Shown: positions 23,061 to 34,120 of the stretch, piece after piece
Layout: every line of letters starts with the position of its first letter
Position numbering within the stretch: the stretch's first letter is position 1
Source of the DNA: Prunella strophiata
Taxonomy: Eukaryota > Chordata > Aves > Passeriformes > Prunellidae
Direction of reading: 5' to 3'
Assembly: GCA_036583965.1 (NCBI GenBank)
Contig: JAZBQD010000092.1
Location: 52,210 to 116,209 of the forward strand
Length of the DNA: 64,000 nucleotides
Made by a program: the position numbers and the translations under genes
Notes under the pieces: generated by a model
Seen by the model: the letters and a program-made list of their open reading frames with translations, nothing else
Told to the model about the DNA's origin: nothing
The model's database searches: none

Positions 23061-24237
23061 GTTGATGCCTCACAGATTCCAGGATCCCGAGGACTCCAGC
23101 ATGCACCAAAGATTTTATTCATGGAGATCTTCTCAGTCCCTGGATTTGCTGGGTTCAAGGCAAGTTCCCCAAGGATTTATTAAGGCATTACTGGAGTGGG
23201 TACAACAAGGCTGCTGGAAAGTCTCACTGGATTATTAAGGTAAAGGGAATTTGGAAACCAGGTTTTGGGCTTGCTTACACATTACTATGGGGACGCCCAG
23301 AGTGCCAGCCCTATGGAAGGTTAAAAATATTAAATGGAAAAAAGGTAAAATGGAAGGTACCTTGTGGGTTAGAGTCCCACTGCCTACATATTGAAATCCG
23401 TGCTGGTTATTTTGTAGGTGAGCTTACACAGGTGCCCTGTGTTTCAAGCTCTGCGGTATGTGAGTGTTGCACACCCCTCAGGGTAAAAAGGTGGGAGTGA
23501 GTGTTGTGCTTCCCTCTCAAAGGGGCCCGGCCCGCGATACGACCACCCAGTCCAGCTTGGCTGAGACTGGGGGCTGGGGCCAGGGCCCGCTACCTCCTCA
23601 CCCACCGGAAAGAGAGAGTTCCCAGGTTTTTTCCTCTTTAACATGTGTGTTTCACAGAGGCGTGTTCAACTTCTCAGTAGTTCAACAGACTGTCAGTTAC
23701 ACAAAAAAACTTTACATTACTTCCCTAAATTTCTTCCCATTGCAAGGCCAACTGTCTTCCTAAGTAACTTACACATGATAGGGCCCCACTCGCTTGGAGA
23801 TATCTGAACTCTTGCCTGCCCATGGGAAGCAGTGAATGAGTTTCTTGTACTGTTTCGATTCTTTCCATGATTCAGCTGACAGGAAAAGGATTGAGCAGCT
23901 GCCCGCTGGGGTTAAACCAAGCCTTTTGGCAAGATAAGGATCTGTTAGTGCTGTTTAGCTGATAATGAGCAGGCTCCTGTACTTGCCATGGGTCTCCACT
24001 TCCCTGACTGTATATCAGTGTCTAGGGCTTGTTAGTGGCCACTTTTTGCTTTCACTGCTTTCGGTACTGCTGATCACCTCACTGTATTGTGTCCGGGAAT
24101 GTTTTGATAACGATTCCCATGGGCTGGCAGGTGACCAGGGCAGTGCTACTGTTTCTGTAATGCTGTACTAGACAGTCGGGAACTTCAGAGCTATTTTGCA
24201 AGTCCCACTGAGGCAAGCAGTCATAACTTAGGAGCCA
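23061..24237 (+). other. ERV leader and unassigned insert
   Basis: Leader or early gag sequence up to about 23410 without a clear frame. A segment at 23500-23765 matches, in reverse, the first about 150 bp of the LTR insertion at 26856 (shared blocks GAGAGAAGTTCCCAGG/GAGAGAGTTCCCAGG, CTTTAACATGTGT, TTCACAGAGGCGTG). From 23766 to 24237 the origin is unclear. Confidence 0.4.
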
Positions 24238-24627
24238 ATGCTAGTTAAAGATACCATTATCAGTGATGGACCTCAGGTCCTAGAAAGGGTTATCAGGGAA
24301 GACTCAGAGAAAGTTGTGAAGGTATTTAAAATCATTGTTCGAACCCAGAACCCTGACTGGAATGATATGCTGGTAGTTAAAAAGAAGGGACACTGGAAGC
24401 GGGAATGTCTGTGGGGAAAGGAACAAGTAAGAGCTGCTGGACCCTGGAATCTACCCAGGTCTCCTGATCAGGAAGTAAGATGTGCGATAAGGACTGAAGG
24501 TGTCATCCCCAACCCTCTGGTTGCATTAACACTGGGGAGTGAGAAAATGGATTTCTTAGTAGATACTGGAGTGGTGCATTCAGTTTTAAATATGTGTAAA
24601 AGAAAATTTAGTCAGGAGACTAAATGA
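24238..24627 (+). pseudogene. Gag C-terminus and protease N-terminus, gammaretrovirus-like
   Basis: This 129-codon frame begins with a capsid C-terminal segment (VLERVIREDSEKV). A degraded nucleocapsid zinc knuckle follows, in which only the GHWKREC half of the C-x2-C-x4-H-x4-C motif survives. The protease N-terminus then carries the active-site Asp-Thr-Gly intact (DTG at 24562-24570), followed by a Val where Ala is usual and by HSVLN. Gag and protease share one frame without a stop, as in gammaretroviruses where pol is reached by stop suppression. The frame is cut by an LTR insertion at about 24628, so no complete protease remains here. Confidence 0.65.
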
Positions 24628-25110
24628 TGTGGGTGTTGATGCCATTTTGGTTTTTGCCTTTTTTTCTTATATATTCTCTGTATTCTTTACACATATATTT
24701 GTAGCCTATTGTATTAGTGGCTAGTTTCCCAGTAATTTTCCATGCCCTTTCCCTAGGCAGAAAGAAAAAACATATTCCAGGGCCCCTATCCTATCTTGGT
24801 TCTCCCTGGCTACCAAGGTTGGGACCAACTCTTTGAGACACATTTTCATAAACAAAGTATAGCTAGTACCAAGGGGGGGGAGGGGCTTCAGAGAAGGGGC
24901 TTGACCTGAGGGGAATTGCATCACCACTTGTCCTCCTAATTGGTACTTTTCTGTCAATTATGCTACTTTGCCAAACTTATAAAACTGTATTCACTCCCAT
25001 GGGGGTGGACTTTTGTGGACATTCTTCCATAACTGCCCCTGGAGCTCCATTAAAGATCCACTTTTATATTACCTCCCATACTAATATTATCTAGAAAGTG
25101 CATGTTGTTT
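24628..25110 (+). mobile_element. LTR insertion within protease
   Basis: TGTGGGTGTTGATG at about 24628, TATAAAACTG at about 24979, ATTAAAG at about 25051 and an end near 25110 suggest a solo LTR. Protease C-terminal coding resumes at about 25120 in the same orientation, so the element split the gene. The 3' edge and target duplication could not be fixed. A G-rich run lies near 24872. Confidence 0.55.
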
Positions 25111-25119
25111 CATTTCTAG

Positions 25120-26330
25120 GTTGAAAAAGGCATCAGTGTCATGGGGGAGGCTGAAAGCAGACCCTTTTTCCAGCCTCTAAGGTTTAAATTGGGAAAAAGA
25201 TGGGTAACCCACCAGTTTTCATATATGCTAAAATGTCCTATACCCCTGTTAGAAGAGATATTTTAAGCAAATTGGATGCTCAGATTTCATTTAAAGACAT
25301 GTAAATACAAGTGCAGATTCCTGAGAGTAACGATCTGGAAGCCCAGGTTTTTTATGTTACAACAACTTGAAAAGAAAGAAGAGGACATTCCGGAGGAGGT
25401 AAAAAATGCTGTGACTCCATCAAAAGCAGCTGAACCAGTAAAAATACAATTGAAACCTGAGGCCAAACCAGTAAGGTTGAAACAATATCCTTTGAAATTA
25501 GAAGCTAGAAAAAGGGTTACAGAAGTTGATTGATACCTTCAAGTTACATGGACTATTAAAATAATGTGCATCTGAATATAACACACCTATTTCACCTGTC
25601 AAGAAACCCCACTCAGATGAATGCAGGTTAGAAAATATCTCAGAGCTATTAATAAATAGTGATAGATCTACATTTGATAGTAGTGAATCCATACACACTT
25701 TTGACTACTATTAAGGAAGGTGATGAATGGTTCACAGTTTTAGATCTTAAAAATGCTTTCTTCTGCATACCTCCAGAAGCTGAAAATCAGCCTTTGTTTG
25801 CTTTTAAATGGGAAAGTCCTTCAACTGGCCATAAGGCTCAGCTACTTTGCTGACCTGCACTGAAATGACTATAACTTTACTCAACTTTCTGGAACAGGCT
25901 GGTTACAGGATATCCAAGAAGAAGGCTTAAATTGCTCAAAAACATGTGACTTATTTAGGATTCACCATCTCATGAGGACAATGAAGCCTTGGAACAGAAA
26001 GAAAAGAGGCAATTTGTCAAACCTCAGAACCAAGGTCAGTGGGCGAGATGAGAATATTTCTCAGGATGGCTAGGTGGTGTTGATTATGGATTTCTTATTA
26101 CAGACTGTTACTGAGGCCTTTGTATGAGACTTTAAAGGATTCTAAGGAAATATTACAATGGACTCCTAAGTGCCAAACTGCTCTTAGAGATTTGGAAAGA
26201 GCCTTGATGTCAGCCCTGGAATTAGGACTACTAGACTTGACGAAACCTTTTGAGCACTTACACCTTGCATTACGTGTATTAGCTCAAAAATTGGGAATCT
26301 GGAAGATGGCTGTATGATATTTTTCCAAGT
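25120..26330 (+). pseudogene. Protease C-terminus and reverse transcriptase, gammaretrovirus-like
   Basis: From 25138 the protease C-terminal flap region (GEAESRPFFQPL) is readable, then the start of RT with the conserved KQYPLKLEAR (about 25481-25512). Stops at about 25530 and frame changes follow; an RT palm segment LHLIVVNPYTLL and WFTVLDLKNAFFCIP (25665-25770) shows that the first catalytic Asp of motif A is kept. After a stop at about 25852 the region holding YVDD appears deleted; later text to 26317 corresponds to the connection domain. The enzyme normally makes proviral DNA from genomic RNA; this copy cannot. Confidence 0.65.
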
Positions 26331-26589
26331 GGTTGAACAATGTAAGTAAAGGACGTCCTGCCTTTTGAGTAGTAGTAGCCACAGTTCTTATACAAGAGGC
26401 CTGGAATTTGACACTGGGCCAAAAGATACTGTTTATGCTTCACATATGGTCATTTCTGTTTTAGAACAAAAGGGGGGCCACTAGTTGTCCCCGAGCATGA
26501 TGCTTAAATATCAGGTTGTGTTGTTGGAGCAGGAATTGAAGACCATCACTGCTCTAAATCCTGCTATGTTTCTTGATCCTGGATCAGAG

Positions 26590-26855
26590 AATTAACTATT
26601 GAACAAATTTATTCTAGCAAGGAAGGCTTAAAGGATATTCCCTCTGAAAACGCGGACTGGGAACTGTTTACAGGCGGCAGTAGTTTTACCCAAGAAGGCA
26701 AGTGGAAAGCAGAATATGCTGTAGTAACTCACAGTAAAGTAATTTAAGCCAATCCACTACCTGTCAATACATCTGCACAGAAGGCGGAGCTTTACAAAGA
26801 GCCCTAGAACTATCAGAAGGTAAGAAAGTTAACATATGGACTGATTCTAAGTATG
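26590..26855 (+). pseudogene. RNase H fragment truncated by LTR
   Basis: Near 26660 the first RNase H acidic motif, usually Thr-Asp-Gly-Ser-Ser, reads Thr-Gly-Gly-Ser-Ser, so its Asp is lost. The WKAEYAVVT strand follows, then stops and an indel, then the third acidic motif WTDSKYV at about 26837-26857. The reading is cut there by the TGTCATGG start of an LTR. RNase H degrades RNA in RNA:DNA hybrids during reverse transcription. The remnant is non-functional. Confidence 0.6.
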
Positions 26856-28345
26856 TGTCATGGCTTTGCATTGGAAACATTTATGGAAGTGATGCAAAGC
26901 TTTTAGCCAATAAAACGCTGTACACGCCTCTGTGAAAAACACATGTTAAAGATGAAAGAAACCTGGGAACTTCTCTCTTTTTATTCCGGCTGGCACAGAG
27001 GTAACACTCCCCAGCCCCCTGTCTTGGCCAGGCTGGGCCCCTTTCCCTGGGGCACCTGCCAGTCCCCCCCCATCGGCTACCAGGCAGGGGAGGGAGTGCC
27101 ATGGGCCGGGCCATGGCTGTGATTTCTGAAATCTCACCACTAGCCCAGGGACCAGCCGAGTCCACCGGCCCCCAGATTCTACCACTCCAACCACCGGGCA
27201 GACCAGGCAGGGGGAAGGAGAAGCCACACCCACACCCACACCCACACCCACACCCACACCCTGGCGTGATGCTGCTGAGTTCTGGCCTGGCTGATTAGAT
27301 CCTAGCTGCCCCCCAGCTGCAGTTCCCATCATCTGTAGCACCCAGCCTGGCCGGGGTCAGGTCTGCAGGCCCCGGGTGAGATGTTAACTCTTTCAGTGCT
27401 TCAATCCTTCCATCCTTCCTCCAGTGAGAGAAAGGAACAAGATGCAAGCATGTAAAAAGGAGAAACATGAAAACATCGAGGTCAGTGAGGAAGAAGTCAA
27501 GTCCCAGATGGGAGGGATGAGAAGATGCCTTAATCTTGGGGCTGAAGTCCTCTTGTAATAGCTATGGAGAAAGACTCTTTTTCCCCTGTAACACATGAAA
27601 GCCATGGGGAGATGAAGGGTTCAATTTGATATCGAGCAAAGGCCTCCATGCCAAAGTAAGCAGATGTTAAAGTAGCTGTGATCCTATGAGAAGTTTGAAC
27701 AGAGAAGGAGAGAAGAGTAGTCCTGTGCCCCCAGGAGAAGACCTCTGTTCCCAGAGATGAAGGTGATTTTAGAGATAGATAATGAGAACTTTTGCCTTTG
27801 AACAGCTCATCTTTAAAACAGTACCCCATAAGCTGACATAGCCCATAAACACTGCTGTGGGAAAAGCTTGTGGAAAATGGGTAGGACTTCAGAATTGCAG
27901 ATTTCCCTGGGCAGCTGCTATTCATGAGAGAGCCATGAGAGGACTATTTTTTTTCTTGTGGAGAAGTCTCCATAGCATTAACAAGAGGGACTTCTCTCCC
28001 TAAGTGAACTGAAGAAAGACTATTCTAGAGGTGGTAAACTGACTGAAATTTTAGGTTTTGTTTCTTTACATTGTCCATGGGAAAGAAAAGGTTATGGGCG
28101 GAGAAGTGTTCTGAAGGTTCTGTTCTGACTCCTATTACTCTTTCTTTTAGCTACTGTTAATAAATTTGTCTTTATACACTTTTAAAGTTTTGAGCCTGCT
28201 TTGTCTTCCTCCTAATCCTATCTCACAGCAGGAAGTGAGTGCATTGGTGATTGGCCAGCACTGAAACCCACCACACTCTTTGGTGCATTAGCCGGGAATT
28301 CTAAAAATTGGTGAAATCTCAAATTGGCGAACCAAAACCACTACA
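26856..28345 (+). mobile_element. Long LTR plus tRNA-Gly-type primer site inserted in RNase H
   Basis: The insertion opens TGTCATGG at 26856. Near its 3' end are AATAAA at about 28161 and an end near ACCCACCACA. A few bases later TGGTGCATTAGCCGGGAA (about 28284-28301) is one base different from the complement of the tRNA-Gly 3' end, a classical retroviral primer-binding site. So this is an LTR plus leader, not a plain solo LTR. An ACACCC hexamer array lies inside it. A second site-like TGGTGGAGAATGCAGGCA at about 28391 follows, suggesting another LTR end. No clean target duplication was found. Confidence 0.6.
27222..27262 (+). repeat. (CACACC)n hexanucleotide repeat
   Basis: About seven tandem CCACAC/ACACCC units within the long LTR. 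It produces a Gly-Val repeat on the minus strand and a His-Pro repeat on the plus strand, both spurious. Confidence 0.9.
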
Positions 28346-28499
28346 TGAAATTGTTATTTCTGCCTGGTTTTGAACTGAAACCGCCACATCATCTGGTGGA
28401 GAATGCAGGCAATTGATGAACGCTGTGAGATAGGGAATTTATTGGGAGAAATGAATGGCAAGGCACGTATTAGGTCATAAGGTTAAGTAGAATGATATT

Positions 28500-29700
28500 G
28501 AAAAGTTGAGGTTACAGAACAAAGTATTCTACTTGTAATTTCATCAAAGGAAGGGATGCTTCCCCAAATTACTCCTAGGTACTATGATCAAGATCAACAG
28601 CTTGCAAAAGCCTTAAAGGCTCAGTTAAATGCCGAGAGTTGGTGGGTAAACCCAACCCGACAGGTAATAGTGCCACAAGTAATTATGAAACAGATAACAA
28701 AGAAAGAACATAATGAAACTCATTGGAGAACTTAAAAACACAGGTGCTTAGCATCAGGATGGTAGGAATTATTAAGAGTATAGTAGGGAAATGGTGGATT
28801 TGTCTATAAAACAACCCACAAATGCTTAAAAGGCCACCACTAGGAACTATTAAGAAAGGAAATAGTGTGGGAGATTACTGGCAAATTGATTTTTCCAAGT
28901 CACCTCAGCAGGACAGATCTAGGTACCCCTTGGTCCTAATAGATACCTTTTCTGGGTGGCCCAAAGCTTTTCCCTGTTGCACCAACAAGGCAAGAGAAGT
29001 AACCAAATGTTTGTTAAAATAAATTATATCGAGATTTGGGATACCACTGGGTATGTCCTCAGACAGTCAGAGGACCTCATTTTGTGGCAGAAATAGTTCA
29101 GAATCTCAGTAGAAATCTGGGAATAAAATGAGATCTCCATATACCGTGGAGACCACAATCTAGTGGGAAGGCTGAAAGAATGAATCAGAGTATAAAGAGG
29201 CAAATGAGTGAAATTTGTCAGGAAGCATCACTCAAGTGGCCACAAGCTCTTCCCCTGGCATTGTTGAAAATTTGAATTCATCCAAGCTCTAAGGAGAAGG
29301 TAAGCCCATATGAAATCCTCTGTGGGGGACTGTTATTACAGCCTAAAAGGCTGTAATTATACCTGGGGAAAGTCACATAATAGGGAATCACAATTTGCAA
29401 GAGTATGTAATATGTTTGGGGAAAACACATTCATCCTTGCATAGGTTTATTGTTTTAGCATCACCAGTGACCTTAGATGTTCAAGCATGCCCACAGTGTT
29501 CAGGAGATTGGGTGTATCTTCAAACCTGGAATGATGAACCTTTAAAGGAAAGGTGGAAAGGACCATATTAAGTTCTGTTAACCACCCATACAGCAGCCAA
29601 GCTTGATGGAATCAGTCCATGGATTCATTACAGCAGACTTAAAGCCACACTGAAGTCTGAATGGAAAGTGGAATCAACTGGACCTCTACAATTAAAGTTT
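28500..29700 (+). pseudogene. Integrase remnant, gammaretrovirus-like
   Basis: The N-terminal zinc-binding part is visible as His-x3-His (28709-28723). The catalytic core begins with GDYWQIDF (about 28870-28893) and a 66-codon frame at 28822-29022. Further core words appear in shifting frames: SDSQR for the second acidic motif near 29055, and a degraded third motif near 29160. The C-terminal region is well kept, with GDWVYLQTW and WKGPY, directly followed by a TAA at 29568, then SPWIHYSRLK near 29615. Integrase inserts viral DNA into the host genome. At least five stops and several frameshifts disable this copy. Confidence 0.75.
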
Positions 29701-29821
29701 AATAAGATCCCACATAAACTGTACATGAGAGGACTGCAAGTTACTGGGAAATTATGTGTAAAGAAAGATATGCTACAATAGTGTTTGTATTTCTATTTTT
29801 GATATTTCTATTTAAAGCAGT

Positions 29822-30535
29822 ATGAAGTTTTTAACTATCTTGTTAAGTGGACTAAGTTTAGCAATACCATTGAGATCAGGTCTGGGAAAACAATGGAGCT
29901 TCAATCTCCACCTGAAATTGATACAGGAAGTAACAAAGACAGCTAATCTGAGTGATTGTTGGGTATGTGTTCACATGCCTGAACATTTGGGAAAAGGAAT
30001 GCACTTAATTGGAGTTCCAATCCCTACTGATATAAAATGGGCAATGTTGTGGGTAAGTACCTCATTTAATCTAAGTCAAGAAGAAGATCAGGAATGGGAT
30101 GTGGAGGAATCACCTTACCCTAGAACATGTATAAACAGATGTAATCCCCAAAAGGACTAGGCAAAGTGGATTGTGTCAACACCACTTTTGTAGGAAACCA
30201 TATGAAATGTAACATGATTGTTTTGTTTTATAAGCAAACCAGAACCAAATGGCTTTAGATATGACGTTGGCCTCACGAGGGGGAGTCTGTACCATAACTA
30301 ACAGTAGTTGCTATGTTTATATTGATTAAACTCAGAAAGTAGTGACTAATTAGGAAATAATTTGGGGATTTCAGGAGTTGTTGGAAAAGATATCATCTTG
30401 GTTTCCACACTTATTTCAATGGGTCAAATGCATTACAGTGACTGTGATGAAAGTGATTATAGTCTTTGTAGGCATTTACGTGAACTATTGTACTAAATTT
30501 TGTAACCCAAAATATTATATAGCTTTTAAGTGAGA
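29822..30535 (+). pseudogene. env remnant (surface and transmembrane parts)
   Basis: A 112-codon frame (29822-30160) starts with a hydrophobic signal-peptide-like segment and contains a Cys-Trp-Val-Cys motif (29957-29968) of the type found in gammaretroviral surface subunits. After a large deletion, transmembrane-subunit sequence is seen at 30250-30320: the C-X6-C-C motif is at 30288-30314 but its last Cys reads Tyr. A hydrophobic membrane-span-like segment follows at about 30420-30500, then a short cytoplasmic end and stop. Stops at about 30327 and 30349 and the missing middle make it inactive. Only a description is given. Confidence 0.65.
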
Positions 30536-30557
30536 CTTGCTGAAAATTTCAACAAGT

Positions 30558-31090
30558 ATCAAAGGGGAGGAATATTGGCAAAACGTTTAATTGTAACAAA
30601 TAATGTTTAAGTCTTGTGCGTTCCTTTAGCTTTAACAGACAGTGCTTAGTCCTGTATTCACCCACATCAGTGATTAATGTGTGCAAGTGGATATCTTAGC
30701 CTTGAGATCAAAGACTGTGGGCCTGAGCAATGCTGATAAGAAGGTATATCTTGGCCAGACTACATCACTGGGATACATTCAAGAAGAAGAAACTGGTTTT
30801 TTTGAGGCATGTGACATAAAAGGATAATTTGAGGATCAGGATGTTCCCCAAATGACCACCAGAGATCCTCTAATGCATATAAGTTCCAAGAAGTGATTTA
30901 AATACACAAAGGAATTCCCGGGATATTTAGGCCATATGTATGAGTTACATAGATATAAAATAGTCTGTTAGCTAGCTGCAGTGATAGGTGGAGATATTCC
31001 CTGCACACCTAGCACCGAAAAAAAAGTAATGCTGCTTTCTAATACTGAAATTAGAGTGTTAGAGAGTTTTAATCCTGATTTTTGGTGACA
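30558..31090 (+). mobile_element. Polypurine tract and complete 3' LTR of the gamma-like ERV
   Basis: The tract AAAGGGGAGGAA (30561-30572) precedes the LTR start near 30573 (TATTGGCAAAACG, probably decayed from TG). A TATAAAATAG box lies at about 30955 and the LTR ends GGTGACA at 31090, about 518 bp. The last 80 bp match the truncated 5' LTR at 22956-23035. The polyadenylation signal has decayed to an A-run here but is AATAAA in the 5' copy. Confidence 0.7.
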
Positions 31091-31186
31091 GGTTTGTCCA
31101 TTTTACCATGCAGGGGGTATGGAGTCACTGAAACTGCACAAGAAGTGGTAGAGTCCATTGGTGCACACAGAATGGGGGATGAAGTC

Positions 31187-31741
31187 TGTGTTGGTTTTGC
31201 ACAGCCTTGTTTTTGGTAGTGGGGGGCCACAGAGGTGGCTTCTGTGAAAAGCTGCTAGAAGCTTCCACCATGTCTGGCAGAAACAATTCTTGGTGGCTCT
31301 GAAGATGGACATGCTGCTGGCCAAAGCTGGGCCAATTAGAGATAACACCTCTGTGATAACATATTTAAGAAGAAAATCAAAACAAAGTAGGGCACAGTTT
31401 TTTCTAGCCAGAGAAGAGGAGGTGAGAACATGTGGGAGGAACAACATGGAGACACCAAGGTCAGTGAAGAAGGAGAGGGAGGAGGTGCTCCAGGTGCCAG
31501 AGCTGAGATTCCTCTGCAGGTTGTGGTGATGAACATGGTGAAGCAGGCTGTCCCCTGCAGCCCATGGAGGTCCACGGGGATGCAGAGATCCACCTGCAAC
31601 CCCTGGGGGAAATCCCCACGCTGGAGCAGGGCAATGCCTGGAGGATGCTGTGATCCAATGGGAGATATGGTGAAGAGAGGGGGCCCCTGCTTCAAAGCTG
31701 GAACAGCCTGTCCTTGGAGGACTGCACCGTGTGGAAGAGTG
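31187..31741 (+). mobile_element. Older LTR, left half, split by the ERVK-like provirus
   Basis: TGTGTTGGTTTTGC at 31187 and GGTGGCTTCTGTGAAAAGC match the 5' end of the LTR family at 53857-54973 (reversed). The sequence runs to the AGAGTG target copy at 31736-31741, and the element continues at 38263. Candidate 5-bp target duplication: AAGTC at 31182-31186 and 38772-38776. Confidence 0.7.
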
Positions 31742-32056
31742 TGTGGATGTGACAGCCTGGTCAGAGAGCAAAAAAAACAGATAAGTTTTCTCACGGAGAA
31801 CTTGTGAAACTTTTAGGAAGTTGTAGAGAAACAATGATAGCTTGTTATTATAAACAACCTGCAGGTGGTGTTATCCTACTCTCTGTTTTCCTGTTTTTCT
31901 CAAAGATTGTTTATAAGAAAGGTGTTTTTGTTAATTAGCCAATCAGGTGAAATGTATTGGAACAGTCTATAAAAAGAGAGAATTTTCGTATTAAAGCTGC
32001 TGCTGTGCAAACCAGCCTTCTTGTGAGTCTGTACCGTTTCTTACTCAATAGTGACA
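31742..32056 (+). mobile_element. 5' LTR of the ERVK-like provirus, with primer site
   Basis: 315 bp from TGTGGATG to AGTGACA. Visible promoter parts are CCAAT (AGCCAATCAG, about 31938), TATAAAAAG at 31969, and ATTAAA at 31990-31995 as polyadenylation signal. The primer-binding site probably starts at TGG at 32059; TGGTAACCACGCTGTGTT matches a tRNA-Trp-type site at 13 of 18 positions by my count. Confidence 0.85.
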
Positions 32057-32405
32057 TCTGGTAACCACGCTGTGTTTCACACTAATCGGCCCCTCGTGGA
32101 TCGCGGGATGGATGGAGATGCCTCAGACCCCCGCCGGACCTCCGCCAGGACCCTGCGGCGCCCGTGTGGTCCACCCATGTCCGGACACCCTCTGTTCCCC
32201 TGGAAAGGTAACAACCTTTCCCTGCATCCTCCTCTGGAAGGGACTGGGGTCACAGTTTTGCCCTGATAGCTTAGAACAGGGGCCGGGGACGAATTCCCCA
32301 GCACAATGGACACTCTGTGCTTTGCTGGGGTTGGGTGCCAGTGTTTCCGTGATGGGAAGTCACGCTTCTAAAGAAGAACACACAATTGTTACTGTGTAGA
32401 GGGAC

Positions 32406-33719
32406 ATGATTTCCTTTATGGAACTCTCTGTGTTGGATGATTTGCTCTGCGCTCTCTTAAAATGGGCCAAGTCTCATGACTTTCCAGTGGATGTGGATGC
32501 TGCTTTTAGTCTGGTCCTGTGGGAGGCATCGGGCCACTGGCTCTTGGAGGAGTTTTCTAGAGGGGATTTCGCTGTGCCTCGATTTATGGTTGCATGGAGA
32601 TAACTGTTCCATGACATCCCGGCCCTGGACAGTGGGTCGGAGATGGGGAGTTCGGAGGGCAGAGATGGTGCCGGCACCCCGGGGGGAAGATCGCCAGACC
32701 AGGCAGCTGCCGGCTTTTCTCTGGCTCCAAGCAGGCCGGCAAGAGGTGTGGGGACTCCCCATGGAACCTATCTCTCATCTGGAGATTATGTTCCACCGAC
32801 AAGTCCTTGTCCCTACATCTCTGGGAGGTCGCCATCTCCTCCTTCCGTGACATCAATGCCGCCGAGAGCGATAGTTGCGTCTCGGCCATGCCTGGGAGAC
32901 AGCACTTCCCTGCTTGCACCTCTTTCGGCCCTTCCATCACTGTTGGCGGTGCAGGAACTATGGCTGCTGCGGCTGGCGGGTTGGTTCTCCCCTTTCCTGC
33001 AGAGAGTAGCTGGCAGGCCGCTGCGGCAGCTGGCCCTGCCTTTGCCCCCCCTGCACGCCGGGGACCAACTCTTTCACGGCCGGCAGGAGCTGCAGTTCCC
33101 AGCTCAAGATCCTGCCGCCCCATCGCAGGCAAGGGCCGAGTCAGCTCCACCATTGGCGGTCGCCATGACCGCACCGGTTGCTCCATCAGCTTCCTTGTCG
33201 TCAGCCACGGAGCCTTCACAGCTGCGCCGGCCATGCCCATTGTCAATGCCTTCCAGCGGGTGTCTGTTCCAGCCGATGTCACACCCCCGGCTGGTTTCCC
33301 CCTCCTTTTCCATGGCGCCTGCGCGGACAACAGCGACTGTGACCATCGCATCAGGGCTGTCTCTTCAAACGGTAAATCACACAGCAGGGGCTGTGTGTCC
33401 TTTCGTTCCCCCATCTTTGGTTGTGGAACAACTCCCTCCTCCTCCTCCTGGTGCGGCAGCTGACTTGGTTGACAATGTCTTTTGCACCTTCGCCATTGCA
33501 GCCCACAGCAGCAGTGGTAGTGCCGCCAGACAATGCCGCACCACCCTCTGCCACACCTCTGGCTGCACCATCTGCGGCTGGGCCCCCAGCATTTGGGCTT
33601 ACAACCGGCCTATCGGCTTTGTGATCCACAGTCGGTCATTCAACTTCGGAGCCTTTGGCTGGCCCACCACTCCCTGCTGCCTGCAGGCTGTCCTCCCCAT
33701 CCCTGGATGGGGACAGTGA
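32406..33719 (+). pseudogene. gag: matrix and proline-rich region, betaretrovirus-type
   Basis: A 65-codon frame (32406-32603) carries a matrix-like N-terminus with DDLLCALLKWAKSHDF and WEASGHWLLEEFSRGDF, helical and Trp-rich as in betaretroviral matrix proteins. A stop separates it from a 358-codon frame (32643-33719) that is GC-rich and full of Pro, Ala and Ser, including a run of seven prolines near 33430-33450 that could be a late-budding-type motif. This corresponds to the linker proteins between matrix and capsid. Frame changes between the pieces mean no continuous Gag survives. GC content is much higher than in the other ERVs in this window. Confidence 0.65.
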
Positions 33720-34120
33720 CAGCGATGAATGCCAGCGGCCAGCCCCCTGGAGGGGCATGCCCTGGCGGTGAAATGCTGGCACCGACAGGCGGAATCATTG
33801 TCCATGCATATTCTCTGGACTTTGCCTCCCTGTCAGGTGACTGTGCGCTCCAAGAACCCTCGCAGCTTTTGGGACGCAGTTAAGATGCGAGCTTCAGAAG
33901 CTGGGGATGGGGACCTGTTGGACCGGGTGAGAAGGCCACGGTGTACAGCTGACACCTCACTTGCTCCAGGGGAAGGGGTTACAGATGTCAGTCAGCTTAT
34001 CTGGCATCTGTGGGGGGGACACAGGTGGTTCAGGAGAACCATGTTCTGACACAAGGAGAGATTCAAGCTCTTCCCATATATAAACCTGTCTGAAATTCAG
34101 GACACGCCAACAGACATGAT

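Larger units (their letters stand above)
22956..31090 (+). mobile_element. Gammaretrovirus-like ERV, interrupted by LTR insertions
   Basis: Order on the plus strand: truncated 5' LTR (22956-23035), leader, Gag/protease remnant, RT, RNase H, integrase, env, polypurine tract and full 3' LTR (30573-31090). The single-CCHC-type nucleocapsid remnant, the W-K-G-P-Y integrase end and the C-X6-C env motif point to a class I/gamma-like virus. It is broken by at least two LTR insertions (24628-25110 and 26856-28345) and many stops. Confidence 0.75.

Noticed and set aside
27222..27262. ACACCC hexamers as interstitial telomere repeat
   Set aside because: The vertebrate telomere unit is TTAGGG/CCCTAA; this unit differs and is a local microsatellite.
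31103..31834. 243-codon minus-strand frame
   Set aside because: It lies antisense across an LTR half and the start of the ERVK-like LTR, with no domain.
32584..33414. 276-codon minus-strand frame opposite gag
   Set aside because: It is a shadow of the GC-rich gag linker; the plus strand has the expected gag features.
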